Shown here in pieces: positions 15,191 through 20,677 of a DNA stretch of 20,677 nt. The stretch covers positions 1-20,677 of the forward strand of contig DIKU01000116.1 of assembly GCA_002424645.1 (NCBI GenBank), in the 5' to 3' direction. The notes under the pieces were generated by a model. That model had not been told where the DNA came from. It was given only the letters and a program-made list of their open reading frames with translations, and searched no databases. Source of the stretch: Pelobacter sp. UBA5610. GTDB lineage: Bacteria > Desulfobacterota > Desulfuromonadia > Desulfuromonadales > Syntrophotaleaceae. A program made the position numbers and the translations under genes. Numbering within the stretch: the stretch's first letter is position 1; every line of letters begins with the position of its first letter.

Positions 15191-15724
15191 ATGAAAAATT
15201 CACTATTCTGGTTGCTTCTTCCGGCCCTGCTTATACTTCTGGCCGGCTGCGGCTCGGTTCTTTCCAAAGATGCCCTTTCCGGCGTGAACTACGAGGTGGA
15301 ATATTCCCGCCTCAAAGCTTCGCCGGATACATACATGGGCAAAACGGTCATTCTCGGCGGCTTGATTCTTGAGAACCAGGTTACCGACGACGGTTCAACC
15401 CTTGAGATACTGAAGTACTCTCTCGATAAACGCGACGAACCACAGGATCCCGATGAAGAAGGGGGTCGGTTCCTGGCACGTAGCTCGCGACTGCTCGACC
15501 CGAGCATCTATAAGGCGGGCAAACTGGTCACCCTGACCGGTACGTTGCGTGCCATCGAAGTCCGGCCTCTGCAAAAGGCCAATTATCACTATCCGGTTTT
15601 TGAAATCGGCGAACTCCATCTGTGGTCCGAAGACCGGTATCAAAGAGCTTACCCTTACTACTATGATCCGTTTCCGTACTGGTACCGCTACCCGTACTGG
15701 CATCGTTATCCATACTGGTGGTAA
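15191..15724 (+). CDS. Slp-family outer-membrane lipoprotein with aromatic C-terminal tail
   Basis: This 177-residue lipoprotein has a short basic N-terminus, a hydrophobic core and a lipobox (LAGC, Cys20), so it should be acylated. The body resembles the Slp (starvation-inducible outer-membrane lipoprotein) family: a beta-rich domain with YMGKTVILGGLILENQ, TLEILKYSLDKR, GRFLARSSRLLDPSIYKAGKLVTLTGTL and PVFEIGELHLW. Length is close to E. coli Slp (188). The last 28 residues are unusual: 16 are Tyr, Trp or Phe and 5 are Pro, with a six-residue repeat ending in PYWW. AAGGAG stands 6 bases before the ATG. It probably shares a transcript with the SYLF gene 45 bases downstream. Role is likely envelope stress or surface related; the exact function of Slp is not settled. 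Confidence 0.88.
   Translation: MKNSLFWLLLPALLILLAGCGSVLSKDALSGVNYEVEYSRLKASPDTYMGKTVILGGLILENQVTDDGSTLEILKYSLDKRDEPQDPDEEGGRFLARSSRLLDPSIYKAGKLVTLTGTLRAIEVRPLQKANYHYPVFEIGELHLWSEDRYQRAYPYYYDPFPYWYRYPYWHRYPYWW
15674..15721 (+). repeat. 18-base in-frame repeat coding for PYWxRY units
   Basis: The 3' end of the Slp-type gene holds about 2.7 copies of an 18-base unit. It encodes PYWYRY, PYWHRY and PYWW (residues 162-177). The copies differ at the third codon positions and at one residue, so the peptide repeat is better kept than the DNA repeat. Confidence 0.75.
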
Positions 15725-15769
15725 GTCATTCCACCGAGAACCCAATTTATCGACAGGAAGGTAGACAGC

Positions 15770-16462
15770 ATGCTGAAACGTACGAATAAGATACTGCAGG
15801 TGATCACGATGCTGGTTGCGCTGGCTCTGCTGGGAAGCGGCGTAGCAACGGCCTCGGACCAGGAAAATACCGTCAACCAGGCCATATCGGTGTTGGACAA
15901 GATCATGGAAATTCCTGAATCGGCGATTCCCCCCAGCCTGCTCAGTAATGCCTACGGCATCGCCATCATTCCCGGCGTCATCAAGGGAGCCTTCATCCTT
16001 GGCGGCCGCTACGGTGAAGGGGTCTTGATGGTGCGCGATAGCGGTGGTGGCTGGAGCAACCCGACCTTCCTGTCCATCGGCGGCGGCAGCTTCGGCTGGC
16101 AGATCGGGGGGCAATCAACAGATGTCATCCTGGTTTTCAAAAGCCAGCGCAGCATCGAAGACATCAAAAAGGGTAAATTCACCCTCGGTGCCGACGCCGC
16201 AGTGGCCGCCGGCCCGGTAGGGCGGCGGGTAGAAGGCGCCACCGACGTAATGCTCAAGGCGGAGATCCTTTCCTACAGCCGATCGCGGGGATTCTTCGCC
16301 GGCGTGTCCCTGGAAGGTTCGGTCCTGAATATCCTCTGGGAAGACAATACGGCTTATTACGGGAGGGACAGCGTCACGGTCGAGGACATCTTTGCAGGAC
16401 GGGCAGGGAGTCCGGCCTCTGCCGCGACCCTTCGCAGGACCCTCGGCAACTATGCGCCTTAA
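15770..16462 (+). CDS. SYLF-domain (Ysc84-like) secreted lipid-binding protein
   Basis: This 230-residue protein has a signal peptide (basic MLKRTNK, hydrophobic core, likely cleavage after VATA, residue 28), so it should reach the periplasm. The mature part is a single SYLF domain, a phosphoinositide/lipid-binding fold first named in eukaryotic Ysc84/SH3YL1 and common in bacteria. Diagnostic segments are AYGIAIIPGVIKGAFILGG, GEGVLMVRDSGGGWSNPTF, GGGSFGWQIGGQSTDVILVF, FTLGADAAVAAGPVGR, and SRSRGFFAGVSLEGSVL followed by NTAYYGR. An AGGAAGG site precedes the ATG. It follows the Slp-type lipoprotein gene by 45 bases and is closed by a strong terminator; the two are probably envelope proteins expressed together. 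Confidence 0.93.
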   Translation: MLKRTNKILQVITMLVALALLGSGVATASDQENTVNQAISVLDKIMEIPESAIPPSLLSNAYGIAIIPGVIKGAFILGGRYGEGVLMVRDSGGGWSNPTFLSIGGGSFGWQIGGQSTDVILVFKSQRSIEDIKKGKFTLGADAAVAAGPVGRRVEGATDVMLKAEILSYSRSRGFFAGVSLEGSVLNILWEDNTAYYGRDSVTVEDIFAGRAGSPASAATLRRTLGNYAP

Positions 16463-16485
16463 CAGCATCTTGTTGTGAATCACAG

Positions 16486-16522
16486 AAAAAGCCGCACCTG
16501 TTCCAGGTCGCGGCTTTTTTTT
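16486..16522 (+). terminator. Intrinsic terminator after the SYLF gene, possibly bidirectional
   Basis: AAAAAGCCGCACCTG (16486-16500), a TTC loop, then CAGGT, one bulged C and GCGGC followed by eight T (16515-16522). The five A residues upstream would be a T run for transcription from the right, so it can also end the convergent minus-strand gene finishing at 16567. Confidence 0.9.
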
Positions 16523-16566
16523 ATGGAACAACACATCCACGGAACATTAAAAACCGGGATCGATGC

Positions 16567-16962
16567 TCACCTGTTTGGTTGGTATGCACAATAACCGGGA
16601 CGCGGCCCGACCTGGGGGTGATTGCGGCAGGTAGCAGGGCGCTTGGCGTAGATGGTACAGCGGCGGGTTTTCTGGTCGAGAAAGATGCAGTCGTCGTTCG
16701 CCAGTCTGGCCAGGGTATAAATCGCGCTTTTGAAGTTGAAATGCTCGATGACTCCCTGCTTGCGCAATCTTTTGGCGATCTCCTTGGGAGGATCCTGCGC
16801 ATCGAAAGGATCGACCAGCTCCATACGGACCAGATCGGCGATGGTAACTTCCACGGGCAGACTGCAACAGACGGCCATGCAGTCGTTGCACAAATCTTTT
16901 TTATACTTGATCCAGGTCGAAGGCATATCGACATGGCAGTTCAGTCTGACTTGCTGTTTCAT
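16567..16962 (-). CDS. YkgJ-family cysteine-cluster protein
   Basis: This 131-residue protein has the zinc/iron-chelating cysteine pattern of the YkgJ (UPF0153) family: a first cluster Cys25-x2-Cys28-x3-Cys32-Cys33 and a second set at Cys92, Cys102, Cys112 and Cys125. The latter lie within the family-typical run DDCIFLDQKTRRCTIYAKRPATCRNHP. The metal is probably an iron-sulfur centre or zinc; the biochemical role of the family is poorly defined. The frame stays open to 17091, but the ATG at 16962 gives the usual N-terminus and the extra residues show no family features. It is a cytosolic protein transcribed convergently with the SYLF gene. No strong ribosome-binding site or promoter was found upstream, so the start is moderately sure. 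Confidence 0.85.
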   Translation of the reverse strand: MKQQVRLNCHVDMPSTWIKYKKDLCNDCMAVCCSLPVEVTIADLVRMELVDPFDAQDPPKEIAKRLRKQGVIEHFNFKSAIYTLARLANDDCIFLDQKTRRCTIYAKRPATCRNHPQVGPRPGYCAYQPNR

Positions 16963-17089
16963 ATTCTTGGCTTCGGATGGCAATAAACAGGATTTTTTCG
17001 GCGGGATTGGGGGAAAGACGCGCTGACCCGGAACGGCCGATGATGGTTCACAACGGTCCGAGACATTAATAAAAAGCGCAGCAATTTGC

Positions 17090-17110
17090 AAGAACCGATC
17101 GGCGGTTCTT
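17090..17110. other. 8-bp inverted repeat between the YkgJ gene and tRNA-Phe
   Basis: AAGAACCG (17090-17097) and CGGTTCTT (17103-17110) form a perfect stem with a 5-base loop. No T run follows on either strand, so it is not a standard intrinsic terminator. It lies upstream of the minus-strand YkgJ-type gene and could be an operator. The rest of 16963-17142 shows no gene. Confidence 0.4.
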
Positions 17111-17142
17111 ATGAAATGGCGATGGATACGCTACCCGTGAAT

Positions 17143-17176
17143 AAAAAAAGGTCTGCGTCGGTAACGCAGACCTTTT
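17143..17176 (-). terminator. Intrinsic terminator of tRNA-Phe
   Basis: On the minus strand, AAAAGGTCTGCGT (17176-17164, as read from the right) pairs with ACGCAGACCTTTT (17158-17146) around a 5-base loop, and the T run extends to 17143. It stands 10 bases beyond the encoded CCA end of the tRNA. Confidence 0.9.
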
Positions 17177-17185
17177 GTATGCAAA

Positions 17186-17261
17186 TGGTGCCCAGAGACA
17201 GAATCGAACTGCCGACACGAGGATTTTCAATCCTCTGCTCTACCGACTGAGCTATCTGGGC
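17186..17261 (-). tRNA. tRNA-Phe (anticodon GAA)
   Basis: This 76-base tRNA reads on the minus strand from 17261. The 7-bp acceptor stem is GCCCAGA with TCTGGGC, the D arm contains TAGCTCAGTCGGTAGAGC, the anticodon stem GAGGA/TCCTC encloses the loop TTGAAAA with anticodon GAA, and the T arm contains GTTCGATTC. The 3' CCA (plus-strand TGG at 17186-17188) is encoded. It is preceded by a near-consensus promoter and followed by its own terminator, so it is a single-gene unit. Confidence 0.97.
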
Positions 17262-17274
17262 AATGAGTGTTCCG

Positions 17275-17303
17275 TTTATAAAGAATTCGACCGCTGCTGT
17301 CAA
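17275..17303 (-). promoter_or_regulatory. Near-consensus sigma70 promoter of tRNA-Phe
   Basis: On the minus strand TTGACA (17303-17298) is a perfect -35 box and TATAAA (17280-17275) a 5-of-6 -10 box, with exactly 17 bases between them. Transcription would start near 17268, about 7 bases before the mature tRNA end. No GC-rich discriminator is obvious beyond this. Confidence 0.85.
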
Positions 17304-17340
17304 GCAAAAACATAAAGGGTCGATAAACGAAGCCAATAAA

Positions 17341-17368
17341 TTGCCACTACGATGGCTTATGCTATTCT
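17341..17368 (+). promoter_or_regulatory. Possible promoter of the trehalose cluster
   Basis: TTGCCA (17341-17346) and TATTCT (17363-17368) are separated by 16 bases and lie about 145 bases before the DUF5752 start. The matches are moderate. The remainder of 17262-17513 holds the divergent tRNA promoter and no other recognisable gene. Confidence 0.35.
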
Positions 17369-17513
17369 TTCACTGTCCCCTTACTGTGCGAAAATCAAGG
17401 CAAATCAGGGGAGCGACCGCACTGATCTGCATGAATAATTCAATCACCGTGGAAAGATGGACGCCCGGGATGAATTGTCAGACCCGGCTGTCCCATTTCG
17501 CAACGGGAGCCCC

Positions 17514-18188
17514 ATGAAAACTGCCGCACCTGCCATATCACCTTTTGAGGTAAGAGATTGCGCTCTGATCACCTTGTCGACAGGCATCAAGGTGCAGAAC
17601 CTCAAGGAGTTCCGGGATGCGCTGGAAAAAATCCCGCTTGCCAGTATCGGCCATCATTTCTGGGGAAGACTGTTGCGCCCACAGTTCGACGAACCGGAAT
17701 ACAACAACGATTTCGCCTCCTGGGCCTATCGTGGCTTGCACGATAAAACACTGGCCGAACGCCTGAGCATGACGTTGCCGACAGACTTCGACAGCCTCGA
17801 GCAATTGCGACTGGAGTTGGTCGACACGGTGGAGCAACGCCTGGACGAGAGTGAGATGATCCCCTGGGCACGCGCCGATCAGCAGTTTTACTTTTTGCAC
17901 TCCCAGATTGTGGTGTTCGACACGGGCCTGCGGTTTGACGATCCGGTGGATCTGGTGTCCTACCTGCCGACCCTGTCGACGGGTTGCATCTACTACCACT
18001 TTATCGACGCTCGCAGCCGCACCGAACAGCGTTGCGACGATTTTTCAGCGTGGCTGGCCGGATTCGGCGGTCGCTACCGGGGATTGATTGAGCGCCTGTG
18101 CGGCTTCGACCCCTATTTTTCATCCCTTGAAGAAATCCGTGCCCATGTTGCCAGCCTGTTTCAGACGTTTTTTGAGGAGCAAAGCTGA
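17514..18188 (+). CDS. DUF5752-family protein of the trehalose cluster
   Basis: This 224-residue protein fits the DUF5752 family, a conserved protein of unknown function often encoded next to trehalose-synthesis genes. The N-terminal FEVRDCALITLSTGIKVQNLKEF and the internal IGHHFWGRLLRP and WAYRGLHDKTLAERLS segments are the most recognisable. It is cytosolic with no catalytic motif I can name; a conserved His-rich segment (SIGHHFW) and several acidic clusters are visible. An earlier in-frame ATG exists at 17457, but GGGAG sits 5 bases before 17514 and the conserved region starts there. Its stop codon overlaps the start of the next gene by 1 base (TGATG), indicating translational coupling with the trehalose synthase. 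Family assignment is from memory and moderately certain. Confidence 0.78.
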   Translation: MKTAAPAISPFEVRDCALITLSTGIKVQNLKEFRDALEKIPLASIGHHFWGRLLRPQFDEPEYNNDFASWAYRGLHDKTLAERLSMTLPTDFDSLEQLRLELVDTVEQRLDESEMIPWARADQQFYFLHSQIVVFDTGLRFDDPVDLVSYLPTLSTGCIYYHFIDARSRTEQRCDDFSAWLAGFGGRYRGLIERLCGFDPYFSSLEEIRAHVASLFQTFFEEQS

Positions 18189-19450
18189 TGGCCCTCCGCT
18201 ACGACAAACAGGATAAGGATTTTCTTGCACACTATGCGCAGGTGACCGGCACCGCCGTTATCCAGCATCTGGAGCAACTTGCGGCTCCCCTGAAAGGGGC
18301 CAAAGTCGTGCATGTCAATTCGACCCGGGAAGGGGGAGGGGTGGCGGAAATCCTGCAAAAGCTGATCCCTTTCAAACAAGCTCTGGGGATCGATGCCAGT
18401 TGGGAGGTTATCAACGGCTCGCCGGCTTTTTACGAATGCACCAAGGGCTTTCATAACGCTTTGCAGGGTTTGGACGTACATATCCCCGAGTCCCTGCTGC
18501 AAGCCTACGAAGAGACCAATGCCCGCTGCGCGGAACAGCTCAGGCCGGTTCTCGAACAGGCGGATTTCGTGTTTATTCACGATCCCCAGCCCGCGGCCTT
18601 GTTATCTCATTTTCCAAAGCGGCGCGGCAAATGGATCTGGCGCTGCCATATCGATGCCAGTCATCCGTTTCGTCCCGTGTGGAAATATCTGCGGTCGCAC
18701 CTTGGAGCCTACGATGCCAGCATTTTCTCCCTGCCGGAATTTGCGCAGCCGCTGCCGCACCCGCAATACATCATAGCGCCAAGTATCGACCCGCTGAGCG
18801 ACAAGAACCGTGATCTTCCCCCGGCTGAGATCGATGCGATTTACTCCCGATTCGGGCTCGATCCGGAGCGGCCGATGGTCCTGCAGGTTTCCCGTTATGA
18901 CCGCTTTAAAGACCCTGTGGGCGTGATTCAGGCTTATCGACTGGCCGCCAAGCTGACCCCGCTGCAGCTGGTGCTGGCAGGCGGCGAAGCGAGCGATGAT
19001 CCAGAAGGGATGGCGGTCCTGCAGGAAGTGCAACAGGCCGCCGCAAACGACCCGGATATCCATGTCCTGCTGCTGCCCCCCGATGCGCACCGGACCATCA
19101 ACGCGCTGCAGCGAGCCTCGGATATCGTGATCCAGAAATCGATCCGCGAGGGTTTCGGCCTGACCGTTGCGGAGGGGATGTGGAAAGGCAAGCCGGTTAT
19201 CGGCGGCGACACCGGCGGCATCCGCCTGCAGGTGTTCAATCACTATACCGGTTTTCTGGTGCGTACGCCGGAAGGCGCTGCTCTGCGCATCCGCTATCTG
19301 CTGCATCGTGCGCGGTTGCGGCGGCAGATCGGTGAACGGGCCCGACAGTTCGTGATGGACAATTTTCTCAATACACGTCACCTGCGGGAATACCTGACCT
19401 TGCTGGTCGGCCTGCAGGATGGCTGCCGGGAGCGGGTCGTGGTCGGCTGA
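18188..19450 (+). CDS. treT: Trehalose glycosyltransferring synthase-like GT4 enzyme
   Basis: This 420-residue GT-B glycosyltransferase of family 4 resembles TreT, which joins an NDP-glucose to glucose to form trehalose in one reversible step. The N-terminal Rossmann half has VVHVNSTREGGGVAEILQKLIPF, the typical TreT start, then FVFIHDPQPAALL and KWIWRCHIDASHP. The C-terminal half has MVLQVSRYDRFKDPVGVIQAY, VLAGGEASDDPEG and the GT4 donor-binding E-x7-E pattern (Glu321 and Glu329 in REGFGLTVAEGMWKGKPV). Length fits the family (about 410-420). It is coupled to the DUF5752 gene by a TGATG overlap, and the OtsA gene follows after 55 bases. It could alternatively act on another acceptor; the trehalose context supports the call. 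Confidence 0.87.
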   Translation: MALRYDKQDKDFLAHYAQVTGTAVIQHLEQLAAPLKGAKVVHVNSTREGGGVAEILQKLIPFKQALGIDASWEVINGSPAFYECTKGFHNALQGLDVHIPESLLQAYEETNARCAEQLRPVLEQADFVFIHDPQPAALLSHFPKRRGKWIWRCHIDASHPFRPVWKYLRSHLGAYDASIFSLPEFAQPLPHPQYIIAPSIDPLSDKNRDLPPAEIDAIYSRFGLDPERPMVLQVSRYDRFKDPVGVIQAYRLAAKLTPLQLVLAGGEASDDPEGMAVLQEVQQAAANDPDIHVLLLPPDAHRTINALQRASDIVIQKSIREGFGLTVAEGMWKGKPVIGGDTGGIRLQVFNHYTGFLVRTPEGAALRIRYLLHRARLRRQIGERARQFVMDNFLNTRHLREYLTLLVGLQDGCRERVVVG

Positions 19451-19505
19451 AAGGCCGGATAATATTTATCCATTGAATTCCATGCCAAAGAAGGAAGGTA
19501 GCACC

Positions 19506-20677
19506 ATGTTTCAAAACAATGCACAACGTCTGTTGATTATCTCCAATCGACTACCAACGGTGATTGGGCAGACCCGGAACCAATGGACCATGAAACCCGG
19601 CACAGGCGGTCTGGTCACCGCCCTGGCACCGGTGATGCGCGAAAATCACGGCGTCTGGATCGGCTGGCCCGGTTGCGATACGGATGCCCCCCTGGAAAGC
19701 CTGCTGCATGAGTTTAAAGAACAGCAGGGTTATCAGCTGATTCCGGTGCCTCTCAGTGAAGATGAAGTGGAGCGCTATTATCGCGGCTTTTCCAACTCTG
19801 CCATCTGGCCGCTGTTTCACGACCTGCTCGGTTTCTGTCGTTTTGATCTGCCCCAATGGCAAGCTTATGAGGCGGTCAACCAGAAATTCGCCGCAGTTGT
19901 CGCCGCAAATACCGCTGCCGATGATTTCATATGGGTCCACGATTACCAGTTGATGCTGGTCGGATCGCATCTGCGGGAGCTGGGAATGCGGGATAAGCTG
20001 GCCTTTTTCCTGCACATTCCGTTTCCCTCGCCGGACCTGTATCGGCGGCTGCCATGGAAAACCGAATTGATCAGAGGACTGCTGGCTTACGATCAGATCG
20101 GCTTTCAGACCCTCAGGGATCGCCGTAATTTTGTACAAACCGCCAGCATGCTGGTGCCGGAGCTTGAGATCGTAAGCCGGAAACGATACCACACGCTGCT
20201 GAAATTCGGCCAGCGACTCATCAAGGTCGGACATTACCCCATCAGTATCGATTTCAGCGAATTCGATGAAGGGGCGCGCTCTCACGAGGTCGAAGATGCG
20301 GCCTGGTATCTGCACGAAAACCTGCGCGGCCGCCAACTGGTGCTGGGCATTGATCGGCTTGATTATACCAAGGGCATTCCCGAGCGGTTTCTGGCCTTTG
20401 AAAGGGCCCTGGAAAAATACCCCGAACTGATCAGGCGCATCTCGCTGATGCAGGTTGTCATCCCCAGCCGCACCCTGGTCCCCGATTACGCCAACCTCAA
20501 AGAGGAACTCGATCAGCTGGCGGGGCGTATCAATGCCCGCTATGGTCAACCGGAGTGGGTGCCGATTCACTACGTTTTCCGCTGTCTGGAACGCGAACAG
20601 CTGCTGGCGCGCTACCGCACCTCGGAAATCGCCCTGATCACCCCCTTGCGGGACGGCATGAACCTGGTTGCCAAGGA
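19506..20677 (+). CDS. otsA: Trehalose-6-phosphate synthase OtsA, GT20 (3' truncated by window edge)
   Basis: The frame is open from the ATG at 19506 to the right edge (390 codons), so the gene continues outside. GT20 enzymes make trehalose-6-phosphate from UDP- or ADP-glucose and glucose-6-phosphate. Visible key motifs are SNRLP (Arg15) and PGTGGLVTAL near the N-terminus, HDYQLM (His145, Asp146), FFLHIPFPSPDLYRRLP, GIDRLDYTKGI with the donor-phosphate Arg284 and Lys289 spaced as in E. coli OtsA, and the final LRDGMNLVAK (Asp383). GAAGGAAGG precedes the ATG. Because the end is cut, it cannot be told whether this is a stand-alone synthase or a synthase-phosphatase (OtsA-OtsB) fusion. It follows the TreT-like gene by 55 bases and is probably co-transcribed. 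Confidence 0.95.
   Translation, partial: MFQNNAQRLLIISNRLPTVIGQTRNQWTMKPGTGGLVTALAPVMRENHGVWIGWPGCDTDAPLESLLHEFKEQQGYQLIPVPLSEDEVERYYRGFSNSAIWPLFHDLLGFCRFDLPQWQAYEAVNQKFAAVVAANTAADDFIWVHDYQLMLVGSHLRELGMRDKLAFFLHIPFPSPDLYRRLPWKTELIRGLLAYDQIGFQTLRDRRNFVQTASMLVPELEIVSRKRYHTLLKFGQRLIKVGHYPISIDFSEFDEGARSHEVEDAAWYLHENLRGRQLVLGIDRLDYTKGIPERFLAFERALEKYPELIRRISLMQVVIPSRTLVPDYANLKEELDQLAGRINARYGQPEWVPIHYVFRCLEREQLLARYRTSEIALITPLRDGMNLVAK

Noticed and set aside
17186..17303. tRNA-Phe as an integration site of a mobile element
   Set aside because: No integrase, no direct repeat of the tRNA 3' end and no change in gene character was seen; the tRNA has its own intact promoter and terminator.
19551..20570. 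Open frame of 339 codons on the minus strand
   Set aside because: It is antisense to otsA, whose frame carries all the GT20 motifs; the minus-strand product shows no recognisable domain.
1..20677. CRISPR arrays, insertion sequences, phage genes, toxin-antitoxin pairs or defence systems
   Set aside because: No spaced direct repeats, transposase, integrase or known defence domains were seen in any frame; all large frames are accounted for by housekeeping, envelope or metabolic families.

Overview
This window reads as chromosomal DNA from a Gram-negative bacterium. It encodes outer-membrane lipoproteins, an RND efflux system and a poly(A) polymerase of the PcnB type. The moderately high GC content, dense gene packing and gene mix (HyuA/HyuB/UbiD, a DUF5752-trehalose synthase-OtsA cluster, zinc-ribbon TPR protein, SYLF and Slp proteins) most resemble the Desulfuromonadales (Pelobacter/Geobacter-like). 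That placement is inference from gene content, not a database match. No insertion sequence, prophage or CRISPR array was seen.

Layout. (1) 1-4182, plus strand: the C-terminal half of an RND inner-membrane pump, its outer-membrane channel lipoprotein, a TetR/AcrR-type regulator, and a small unrecognised gene. (2) 4219-6910, minus strand: miaA (tRNA dimethylallyltransferase), a family-2 glycosyltransferase and a PilZ-domain protein, apparently one operon read from a good sigma70-type promoter at 6954-6982. (3) 7084-14367, plus strand: pcnB, a zinc-ribbon/TPR protein, then hyuA, hyuB and a UbiD-family decarboxylase, the last three with overlapping ends. (4) 14469-15140: a single-gene unit for the cobalamin adenosyltransferase CobO/BtuR, with its own extended -10 promoter and a strong terminator. 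(5) 15191-16522: an Slp-type outer-membrane lipoprotein with an extreme Tyr/Trp/Pro tail and a SYLF-domain secreted protein, ended by a terminator that can work in both directions. (6) 16567-17303, minus strand: a YkgJ-type cysteine-cluster protein and a tRNA-Phe(GAA) with a near-consensus promoter and its own terminator. (7) 17514 to the right edge, plus strand: a DUF5752 protein, a TreT-like trehalose glycosyltransferring synthase and OtsA (cut by the window end), which together look like a trehalose synthesis operon.

How the parts fit. Region 1 is a self-contained drug or solvent efflux module with its own repressor. Regions 2 and 3 diverge from a shared intergenic segment and both start with an RNA-processing enzyme (MiaA, PcnB) followed by genes of unrelated or unknown purpose. 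The HyuA-HyuB-UbiD trio is the least explained metabolic unit here: both families act on carboxyl or amide chemistry, but the substrate cannot be read from sequence. Region 7 brings together two different enzymatic routes to trehalose plus a conserved protein of unknown function.
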